64,000 nt of DNA from Mixta sp031457955 (GTDB lineage: Bacteria; Pseudomonadota; Gammaproteobacteria; Enterobacterales; Enterobacteriaceae). The number at the start of each line of letters is the position of its first letter. Position 1 is the stretch's first letter. Shown in pieces: positions 41,706 through 48,856 of this stretch. The notes beneath the pieces are model-generated. The model was not told the origin of the DNA and ran no database searches. It was given only the letters and a program-made list of their open reading frames with translations. The stretch spans positions 186,001 through 250,000 of the forward strand of contig NZ_JAVDXN010000006.1 in NCBI RefSeq assembly GCF_031457955.1, read 5' to 3'. Made by a program: the position numbers and the translations under genes.

Positions 41706-43109
41706 TCAAATAGCCATACTGGAAAAATGAATCGGATCCGCCAGCATTTCAGACAATATTTTCAGGCTATCTTCGCATTGCTGACGGGTCTGCGATCCGC
41801 CCAGGCACAAGCGCAACGCCTCTACCGGATTATTGTCAGTGCAAAAGGCAATACCGGAAACCGCGCTGATGCCTTTCTCTCGTAACTTCGCGGCGGCATC
41901 AGAAGAATTTGAATTCATCATTTTAGGCAGCGGCAGCCATAAATGATAACCCTCCTGATCAGCGCGATATTCATAGCCGGACAGATAGTGCGCGGCCATC
42001 TTCTGACGTGCCTTTGCTTCATGTTTGATACCACTTAACATGCGATCGGCGGTGCCGTCGTTAATCCACTGGCGCGCCAACGCATTGGTTAACGGGCTGG
42101 ACATCACGGTCAACGCCCGCAGCACGCTGGAAAGCAGCTGGGTCGCCTGTTTATCCGGACCTTTAAGAAAGGCGATGCGCAACCCAGGCCCAAAGCATTT
42201 CGACATGCCGGTGATATACCAGGTCAGTTCCGGCACCAGTTCAGCAAACGTCGGGATTTGCAGGCTGCTCAATGCCGCATAAGCGTCATCTTCTATAATG
42301 GCAATATTATAGCGGCGGCAGCTTTCAGCCAGCGCGCGGCGGCGTGCATCCGGGATGGTTAACGTCGTCGGATTTTGCAGCGTCGGGTTGATATAGAGCG
42401 CGCTAACCTCCCCGCTTCGACATAATCCTTCAAAAGCCAATGGGTCAGGCCCATGCTCATCGCACAGTACCGCCTTTAACTTAACGCCAAGATGGCTCGC
42501 GATGGCTTTCATCCCTGGATAAACCAGATTACTGACGCAGACGGCCCCTTTTTTGCGCTTAAACAACGTCATAATGCCGACAAGCGCGCTGTGGATCCCC
42601 GGGCAGACCAGCACTTCTGATTCATTCTCTACCTGAAGCTTACGGCCTATCCAGAGCATGGCTGCCGCTTTATCTTCCGCGGTGCCGCCAAAATCCTGAT
42701 AGCGCATCAGGCTCAACATATCCGTCTGGTTGAAAAGATTGATCGCCCCGGCGCGTAGCGCTTCTTCAATAACCGACCCGGCAGGCTCAACGGGTGCGTT
42801 CATGGTCATTTCATAACTGCTGGCCGTTAACGCCGCTGAAGAAGAGGCTTTATTGCGAATAAAACTGCCCAGGCCGGGACGAGAATCAATCAGTCCTCTG
42901 CGACGTGCTTCCGCATAACCACGCGTTACGGTTGTGTAGTTCAGGCCAAGGATCTCTGCCAGTTCACGCAGCGGAGGCAGGCGATAGCGCGACGGTAACT
43001 CGCCTGTTGTGATGCCCTCGGCAATAAAATCTGCAATTCGCAGATACGCCGGGCGCTGAGTCTGTTGTTGCAGCTGTGATGCCCAGCGCGTGAAAAGTGA
43101 AGTCACCAT
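41706..43109 (-). CDS. MocR-family regulator (GntR HTH fused to aminotransferase fold)
   Basis: 467 residues from ATG 43109. N-terminal winged helix: ADFIAEGITTGELPSRYRLPPLRELAEILGLNYTTVTRGYAEARRRGLI. C-terminal fold-type I aminotransferase domain with IIEDDAYAALSSL and the PLP-lysine region YITGMSKCFGPGLRIAFLK. Regulates an unknown target, no divergent metabolic gene adjoins it. Upstream in-frame codons to 43193 are hydrophobic and lack family support. Confidence 0.88.
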   Translation of the reverse strand: MVTSLFTRWASQLQQQTQRPAYLRIADFIAEGITTGELPSRYRLPPLRELAEILGLNYTTVTRGYAEARRRGLIDSRPGLGSFIRNKASSSAALTASSYEMTMNAPVEPAGSVIEEALRAGAINLFNQTDMLSLMRYQDFGGTAEDKAAAMLWIGRKLQVENESEVLVCPGIHSALVGIMTLFKRKKGAVCVSNLVYPGMKAIASHLGVKLKAVLCDEHGPDPLAFEGLCRSGEVSALYINPTLQNPTTLTIPDARRRALAESCRRYNIAIIEDDAYAALSSLQIPTFAELVPELTWYITGMSKCFGPGLRIAFLKGPDKQATQLLSSVLRALTVMSSPLTNALARQWINDGTADRMLSGIKHEAKARQKMAAHYLSGYEYRADQEGYHLWLPLPKMMNSNSSDAAAKLREKGISAVSGIAFCTDNNPVEALRLCLGGSQTRQQCEDSLKILSEMLADPIHFSSMAI

Positions 43110-43210
43110 TTTCCAGCCCAAAGGATTAACGTTCGCGCACAGTAATAGCACAAAGAAAATCAATGTGTAACTTGATTGCATCATTGATTGCATATTTTTT
43201 TACATCATGT

Positions 43211-43483
43211 TTATTGATCGCCTCTTATCCTCAGAAGAGGAAAACAATAACCCGTTGTATTTAATACAACTATAACAAAGCAATTTGGTGCTGTTATCAG
43301 CAGTGCAGATATCTGATGATTGATTGTATGGGTAAACTTTATTTGATTATTGGCTACTGAGGGAATATGGCGGCAGGAGATAAAAACAATGCCGGTAGCT
43401 GTGCGGAAAACGGTGCAGAAGAAAGATGCGATCCGCACCGCTTTACAGTCATCAATGTACGTCTGAAAGCTCTGCTGGCTCAT
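43211..43483 (-). CDS. Doubtful small ORF
   Basis: 90 codons starting MSQQSFQTYIDDCKAV with a GAGG ribosome site 8 bases upstream. The later part is rich in hydrophobic and Cys residues without a recognisable pattern, so it may be a remnant with a real 5' end and a decayed 3' end. Family unknown. It occupies the otherwise empty 490-bp gap between the MocR gene and tacA. Confidence 0.25.
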   Translation of the reverse strand: MSQQSFQTYIDDCKAVRIASFFCTVFRTATGIVFISCRHIPSVANNQIKFTHTINHQISALLITAPNCFVIVVLNTTGYCFPLLRIRGDQ

Positions 43484-43598
43484 ATATTTACCTCTTTCCT
43501 GCCCGTTTGTGTGGGCGGCATTGTGATGCGTTTATCGTAATGACCTCTGCGTTACGCACATTGCATACTTAATGTCTACATCAGAAAAGGACAATATC

Positions 43599-43862
43599 AT
43601 GCCAGCCGCAAACAGCATGTCCATTAAGCGCGAAACATTAAATCTTCGCATCAAGCCCGCAGAGCGCGATCTTATCGATCGGGCGGCGAAAGCCAAAGGG
43701 AAAAACCGCACTGACTTTGTGCTGGAGGCTGCTCGCGCCGCCGCAGAAGAGGCGTTGATCGAGCAACGCATCATTATGGCCGATCCGCAGGCTTATCAGG
43801 CGTTTCTGACTCGTCTGGATCAGGCTCCCGAGCCAAACGATGCACTGCGTAAAACCATGTAG
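43599..43862 (+). CDS. tacA: DUF1778 antitoxin (TacA type)
   Basis: 87 residues with an N-terminal ribbon-helix-helix (SIKRETLNLRIKPAERDLIDRAAKAKGKNRTDFVLEAA) and a C-terminal tail that would wrap the toxin (MADPQAYQAFLTRLDQAPEPND). Start chosen at 43599 for its AAAGGA ribosome site; ATG 43572 is possible. A GCGTTACGC palindrome at 43549-43557 may be part of the autoregulatory operator. Confidence 0.88.
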   Translation: MPAANSMSIKRETLNLRIKPAERDLIDRAAKAKGKNRTDFVLEAARAAAEEALIEQRIIMADPQAYQAFLTRLDQAPEPNDALRKTM

Positions 43863-43888
43863 ACCGCTGCGCCGTGGAAGCAGGAAAA

Positions 43889-44377
43889 ATGATCTCCGTC
43901 CCTGAACCTCTCCATGCCGGACATATCCTCCCCTCGTTTTGCTGCGACGTGGATTCAATGGATAACTGGCTGAAACAGCGGGCTATGAAAAATCAGGTCA
44001 CTGGCGCATCCCACACCTTCGTGTGTTGCGGCAGCGATTCTAACGTACTGGCGTATTACTCGCTGGCATCCAGCGCGGTAACGACCAACACCGCCCCCGA
44101 TCGCTTTCGTCGCAATATGCCCGATCCGATCCCGGTTGTAGTGCTGGGCCGTCTGGCGGTGGATAAATCACTTCACGGGCAGGGCGTCGGGCGGGCGCTG
44201 GTTCGCGATGCTGGGTTACGGGTGATTCAGGTGGCGGAAACTATCGGCATTTGCGGGATGCTGGTTCATGCCCTGTCGGATGAAGCGCGGGAGTTTTATC
44301 TGCGGGTGGGGTTTGAGCCGTCGCCGATGGATTCGATGATGCTGATGGTGACGTTGAATGACCTGATGTATGCCTGA
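43889..44377 (+). CDS. tacT: GNAT toxin (TacT type)
   Basis: 162 residues. GNAT acetyltransferase of type II TA systems that acetylates aminoacyl-tRNA. Typical landmarks: CCDVDSMDNWLKQRAMKNQ, VVVLGRLAVDKSLHGQGVGRALVRDA (acetyl-CoA loop), and AREFYLRVGFEPSPMDSMMLMV with the catalytic-type tyrosine. It begins 26 bp after tacA. The pair lies next to the tRNA-Phe gene, a common integration hot spot. Confidence 0.9.
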   Translation: MISVPEPLHAGHILPSFCCDVDSMDNWLKQRAMKNQVTGASHTFVCCGSDSNVLAYYSLASSAVTTNTAPDRFRRNMPDPIPVVVLGRLAVDKSLHGQGVGRALVRDAGLRVIQVAETIGICGMLVHALSDEAREFYLRVGFEPSPMDSMMLMVTLNDLMYA

Positions 44378-44489
44378 CGGGTCCTGTTTAGCGCTAATAA
44401 GATGATATTTATTTCAAGAGTAGAAGGAAGAGTGAGGCGGTAACGCCTGCGTTTAATCAGAACAGAAATGTGGTGGAAAGCCAGAAAAG

Positions 44490-44519
44490 CAAAAACCCCC
44501 GCTTTTCAGCGAGGGTTTG
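44490..44519 (-). terminator. tRNA-Phe terminator
   Basis: On the minus strand, AACCCTCGCT-GAAA-AGCGGGGGTT followed by TTTTTGC, 8 bp after the tRNA 3' end. Confidence 0.88.
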
Positions 44520-44526
44520 GAAGAAG

Positions 44527-44602
44527 TGGTGCCCGGACTCGGAATCGAACCAAGGACACGGGGATTTTCAATCCCCTGCTCTACCGACTGAGCTATCCGG
44601 GC
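44527..44602 (-). tRNA. pheV: tRNA-Phe (GAA)
   Basis: 76 nt including encoded CCA. The acceptor GCCCGGA / TCCGGGC pairs; D-arm AGCTCAGTCGGTAGAGC; anticodon arm GGGGA-TTGAAAA-TCCCC with GAA; T-arm GGTTCGATTCC. E. coli pheV lies in the equivalent place beyond speC and is a classic island integration site, so the symbol follows synteny. Confidence 0.97.
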
Positions 44603-44794
44603 AACGGGGCGCATTAAACCGTAAAGCCGCGAAGCCGTCAAATGCTTTTCGCTGAATTTCGCCTGATTGCGCTCTTTTGCAGCAATCGGTAAAAACAGGC
44701 GTAAAAAGCCCCCCGTTGCACCTCCAGCGGCTTAACCTTTATCCAGCCGGGTCGATAACCCTTGGTGAAACCCATAACACAATAAAGGTTCACC

Positions 44795-46111
44795 ATGTTC
44801 AGTGCTATTACAGCAGGCATTGCTTCGCGTTTTGCTTCACAGCAGCGAGGTTCAGCCACCCTCGCCTCGTTAAATGAAGCGATCGCGATGATTGAATTTA
44901 AGCCCGACGGCACCATCCTTACCGCTAACGATCTTTTCCTGCAGCGGATGGGCTATCGCCTTGATGAAATAGCCGGGAAACATCATCGGATGTTCTGCCC
45001 GGAAGATTTAGTCAACTCACCAAAATACCTGACCTTTTGGCAGCGACTACAGCGCGGCGAAAGCTTCAGCAATAAATTTTTGCGTATCGACAAACAGGGG
45101 CATCCGGTCTGGCTGGAAGCTAACTATGTTCCGGTGCGCGATCGCAGCCGTAAAGTCACGAAAATTATCAAGCTGGCCTCAGACATTACCGCGCATATTC
45201 TGGATGCCCAGGAACAGCGCGCGATGACCGCCGCCATCGATCGTTCCATGGCGGTGATCGCGTTTAACCTACAGGGCGAAGTGCTGAAGGTTAACGATAA
45301 TTTTCTGCAAACCACCGGCTACCGCGCGCAGGAGGTTATCGGACAGCATCATCGCATGTTCTGTACGCCTGAGCTGCGTAGCAGCACGGAGTATGCGCAG
45401 TTCTGGCAAAAGCTTAACCACGGCGATTTTATTTCCGGTTTGTTTCATCGTATCGACAAACAGGGTCGCCCGCTCTGGCTGCGCGCCACCTATAATCCGG
45501 TATTTGATGAAGAAGGCCAGCTGTATAAAATCGTTAAGTTCGCTTCTAACGTCACGGCACAGGTGGAAAAAAGCCAGCTGGAGCGCGATGCGGCGCAGCA
45601 GGCTTATGAAACCGCGCTGCGTACCGATGAAAGCACGCGCGTTGGCGCCAGCGTGGTGGAAAGCAGCGTACAAAATATCAATGCGCTGGCGGGCGAGCTG
45701 CACGGCGTTTCCGGCGATATCTCCAGCCTGAGCACGCAGTCAGATCGTATCGGCCTGATTGTCGAAACCATTCGCAGCATCGCCAGCCAAACCAACCTGC
45801 TGGCGCTGAACGCCGCGATTGAAGCTGCCCGCGCCGGTGCGCATGGGCGCAGCTTTGCCGTGGTTGCGAATGAGGTGCGTTCACTGGCGGCCACGATTAA
45901 CCAGGCCACCAGCGAAATCGAAGTCATGGTACGGGATAATAATCAGCTGGCAGGTAAAGCGCTGACCAGCATCGAAAGCAACCTCCAGCGCGCCGATCGC
46001 GGCGTGGCGCTGGCGCAAGAGGCGGGCGAACTGATTGCCGAAATCCGTAGCAGCGCAGCGGAGGTGGTCAGCGCCATCAGCCACGTGACCGAGGCGCTAA
46101 AACAAGATTAA
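44795..46111 (+). CDS. Soluble PAS-PAS methyl-accepting chemotaxis protein (BdlA-like)
   Basis: 438 residues, no membrane segment and no HAMP. Two PAS domains (about 25-130 and 150-255) share GKHHRMFC / GQHHRMFC, FLRIDKQGHPVWLEANY / FHRIDKQGRPLWLRATYNP. The C-terminal signalling domain holds IVETIRSIASQTNLLALNAAIEAARAGAHGRSFAVVANEVRSLA. The architecture matches Pseudomonas BdlA, a biofilm-dispersal sensor. Ribosome site AAAGG. Regulatory link to the GGDEF-EAL gene nearby is inference. Confidence 0.9.
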   Translation: MFSAITAGIASRFASQQRGSATLASLNEAIAMIEFKPDGTILTANDLFLQRMGYRLDEIAGKHHRMFCPEDLVNSPKYLTFWQRLQRGESFSNKFLRIDKQGHPVWLEANYVPVRDRSRKVTKIIKLASDITAHILDAQEQRAMTAAIDRSMAVIAFNLQGEVLKVNDNFLQTTGYRAQEVIGQHHRMFCTPELRSSTEYAQFWQKLNHGDFISGLFHRIDKQGRPLWLRATYNPVFDEEGQLYKIVKFASNVTAQVEKSQLERDAAQQAYETALRTDESTRVGASVVESSVQNINALAGELHGVSGDISSLSTQSDRIGLIVETIRSIASQTNLLALNAAIEAARAGAHGRSFAVVANEVRSLAATINQATSEIEVMVRDNNQLAGKALTSIESNLQRADRGVALAQEAGELIAEIRSSAAEVVSAISHVTEALKQD

Positions 46112-46120
46112 ACGTCCCTG

Positions 46121-47971
46121 TTAAGCGGGCGGGTCAGGCAGAAAAATATGGTCCAGAATCTGCCTGACTACTGGCGCAGCCACAACCCCCTCGCTGCCGC
46201 CGTTCTCCAGAATCAGCGCCATTGCCACTTTGGGATCGTTATAGGGTGCGAAAGCGGTATAGAACACGTGATCGCGCAGCCGTACCGGGATCATTTTGGC
46301 GTTATACACCTCATTCTGCTTCAGGCCAAATACCTGCGATGTGCCGCTTTTCGCGGCGATGCCGTAAGGTGCGGTATGAAAATATTTGTAGCCAGTGCCA
46401 TTGGGGGCGTTAGCCATGCCAAACATCGCGCGTCGTATCAACGACCAGTAAGGTGATTTCGCATCAGCGATCTGCGGCTGCGGCTTCTCCGGTTGCCAGT
46501 GGGTAATGTTTTTACCACGCTGGGCGCTATCCAGCAGGTGCGGCGTCACCACACGCCCGTTGTTAATCAGCGCGTCCAGCGCCTTCACCATCTGGATTGG
46601 CGTGGCGATCCAGTAGCCCTGCCCGATGCCAACCGCGATCGTATCCCCCTGATACCAGGCACGCTTATGCACTTTCTGCTTCCAGGCGCGATCCGGCAGC
46701 AGGCCGTTGTACTCCTCTTTCAGATCGATACCGGTAGATTTGCCATAGCCGAACTTGCCCAGCATCTCATGAATACGATCGATGCCCATATCAAACGCCA
46801 CCTGATAGAAAAAGGTATCGGCGGATTCCTCAATCGCTTTGGTCACATCCAACGTGCCGTGCCCGGTTTTTTTCCAGTCACGGTAGCGCCGCTGCGTGCC
46901 TGGCAGCGTCCAGGTCGGCGCGCCGTAGTAGGTGGTGTCCGGCGTAATCACGCCGTTCAGCAGCGCCGACATCGCCATATAGGGTTTTACCGTTGAGGCG
47001 GGCGGATAAAGCCCCTGCGTCACACGATTGATCAGCGGCAGATCTTTATTTTTTAGCAGCGTTTCATAGGCTCGATAGCTGATGCCTTTCACAAACGGGT
47101 TAGGATCGTAGCTGGGGCTGGATACCATCGCCAGCACCGCGCCATCACGCGGGTTTTCGATCAGCACCGCCGCCCGCTGCCCTTTTAGCAGGCTCTCCAC
47201 ATATTGCTGTAGCTTGAGATCGATAGTCAGATGGATATTCTTTCCGGCCACCGGCGGCACCTCTTTCAGCACCCGCACAATGCGCCCGTGATTATCCACC
47301 TCCACTTCCTGATAGCCGGTTTTGCCATGCAGCAGCGGCTCGTAGTAGCGCTCTATTCCCTGTTTACCGATGTTATGATCGGCGGCGTAGTTCTCCGCCA
47401 CGCCCATTTCATTCAGCCGCTGGTAGTCGCGATCGTTGATCTTAGAGACGTAGCCCACCACATGCGCCAGCGCGGCGCCGTAAGGATATTGCCGATCCTG
47501 ATAGCTATCGATCTCAACGCCGGTAAAGCGATATTGGTTGACAGCGAAACGCGCGACTTCCTCTTCGCTCAGCTCGCTTTTCAACACCACCGGCCGATAG
47601 CGGCTGCTCTGCTTCAGCGCCTGGCGGAAACTATCGATCTCTTCCGGCGTCAGGCCGACAACCGGCGTCAGCGCCTGGATCAGCGCCTGCATATCTTTGA
47701 TTTTGTAAGGCATTACCGTTACGTCATACCAGGTAACGTTTTTAACCAGCGCCGTGCCGTTACGATCGTAAATAATGCCGCGTCGGGGCGCGATCGGGAT
47801 CATTTTGATATCATTTTGATCGGATCGCGTCTGGTAGTAGCCGTGCTGTTGCACCTGCAAATGCCAGAGGTTCACCATCAACGCAGCGAAGCACACCACC
47901 ACCAGACCAAACGCGGCGCATGCGCGTCGGACAAATAGCTTCTCTTCGGCGGCAAAATCAGGAAGTTTCAT
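46121..47971 (-). CDS. Penicillin-binding protein 2 paralog
   Basis: 616 residues. N-terminal cytoplasmic tail and one membrane helix (AFGLVVVCFAALMVNLWHLQV), dimerisation/pedestal domain with RRGIIYDRNGTALV and ARFAVNQYRFTGVEI, then transpeptidase motifs: SxxK in YPPASTVKPY, SAD in IEESADTFFYQ, KSGT in IAAKSGTSQVFG. Close to E. coli MrdA in sequence, but there is no rodA, rlmH or rlpA next to it, so it is an extra, orphan PBP2, as in Salmonella PBP2SAL. Divergent from ftnA. Confidence 0.9.
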   Translation of the reverse strand: MKLPDFAAEEKLFVRRACAAFGLVVVCFAALMVNLWHLQVQQHGYYQTRSDQNDIKMIPIAPRRGIIYDRNGTALVKNVTWYDVTVMPYKIKDMQALIQALTPVVGLTPEEIDSFRQALKQSSRYRPVVLKSELSEEEVARFAVNQYRFTGVEIDSYQDRQYPYGAALAHVVGYVSKINDRDYQRLNEMGVAENYAADHNIGKQGIERYYEPLLHGKTGYQEVEVDNHGRIVRVLKEVPPVAGKNIHLTIDLKLQQYVESLLKGQRAAVLIENPRDGAVLAMVSSPSYDPNPFVKGISYRAYETLLKNKDLPLINRVTQGLYPPASTVKPYMAMSALLNGVITPDTTYYGAPTWTLPGTQRRYRDWKKTGHGTLDVTKAIEESADTFFYQVAFDMGIDRIHEMLGKFGYGKSTGIDLKEEYNGLLPDRAWKQKVHKRAWYQGDTIAVGIGQGYWIATPIQMVKALDALINNGRVVTPHLLDSAQRGKNITHWQPEKPQPQIADAKSPYWSLIRRAMFGMANAPNGTGYKYFHTAPYGIAAKSGTSQVFGLKQNEVYNAKMIPVRLRDHVFYTAFAPYNDPKVAMALILENGGSEGVVAAPVVRQILDHIFLPDPPA

Positions 47972-48301
47972 CTAATAAATAGCAGTTTTAATCATTCTCA
48001 TTTGGCTGCCCATGATAAAGAGCTGAATGGGTCAAACTAGCGAAAAGATGCATATCGGCCAATAAAAGTGTGACATTTATTGAGGATGTAACAGATAACC
48101 CTGCGAAAGCATTATATTTGCCACTTCTGGTGCGGGAAATGCGGGTGAAAATGCGAATAAACCGCATTCAATAAGTGAATTAATTATCTTTAAAATCAGT
48201 AAATTAAAAAGATAAAAAGCGCAAAAAAGCGTATTCCTTTAAAAGCCTTTGCTGCATAATTACCCATCACCTTTCATCTGCTACTCTCTCAAGGAATCGC
48301 T
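47972..48301. other. AT-rich divergent promoter region of the PBP2 paralog and ftnA
   Basis: 330 bp, very AT-rich between 48160 and 48260, with poly-A tracts and an ATCTTT / AAAGAT pair 16 bp apart. It suits H-NS or iron-linked control of ftnA, but no specific operator can be claimed. Confidence 0.4.
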
Positions 48302-48814
48302 ATGCTGACCAATGACATGACCGCACGTTTAAACGAGCAGCTAAACCTGGAATTTTATTCCGCTAATCTCTATCTGCAAATGAGCGCCTGGTGCAGCGAT
48401 AAAGGCTTTGAAGGCGCGGCGGCGTTTTTGAAATCCCATTCGCGCGAAGAGATGGAGCATATGCAGCGCCTGTTTGATTACCTCAGCGATACGGGCGCCA
48501 TGCCGGTGTTAGGCAGCATCGCTGCGCCGCCGGTGGCCTTTAACTCACTGGCGGATCTGTTTGAGCAGACCTACGAGCATGAGCAACTAATCACCCGTAA
48601 AATCAATGAGCTGGCGCATATGGCGATGACCACCCAGGATTACTCCACCTTCCATTTCCTGCAATGGTATGTGGCCGAGCAGCATGAAGAAGAGAAACTG
48701 TTTAAATCGGTGCTGGATAAACTGGCGCTGGTCGGCAACAGCGGCAAAGGCCTGTTCTTTGTGGATAAGGATCTGGCGAAAATGGATGGCGAAAGCCACG
48801 GCCCTGCGGCCTGA
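48302..48814 (+). CDS. ftnA: Non-heme ferritin
   Basis: Iron storage 24-mer subunit. 170 residues. Ferroxidase ligands: E17 (LNLEFYS), E50 and H53 (REEMEHM), and the later EHEQLITRKINELA and AEQHEEEKLF segments. AAGGA ribosome site. Matches E. coli FtnA throughout. Confidence 0.96.
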   Translation: MLTNDMTARLNEQLNLEFYSANLYLQMSAWCSDKGFEGAAAFLKSHSREEMEHMQRLFDYLSDTGAMPVLGSIAAPPVAFNSLADLFEQTYEHEQLITRKINELAHMAMTTQDYSTFHFLQWYVAEQHEEEKLFKSVLDKLALVGNSGKGLFFVDKDLAKMDGESHGPAA

Positions 48815-48823
48815 GTGCGGCAA

Positions 48824-48851
48824 GCGCCGACGCGTATAAGGGCGTCGGCGC
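48824..48851. terminator. Hairpin between ftnA and the GGDEF-EAL gene
   Basis: GCGCCGACGC / GCGTCGGCGC, 10-bp perfect arms, 8-nt loop, between convergent genes; no T-run on either side. Confidence 0.5.
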
Positions 48852-48856
48852 AACGA

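Noticed and set aside
17912..44602. Attachment-site duplication of the tRNA-Phe 3' end, integrase or IS element
   Set aside because: No second copy of the tRNA 3' end was noticed by eye and no integrase or transposase ORF is present.
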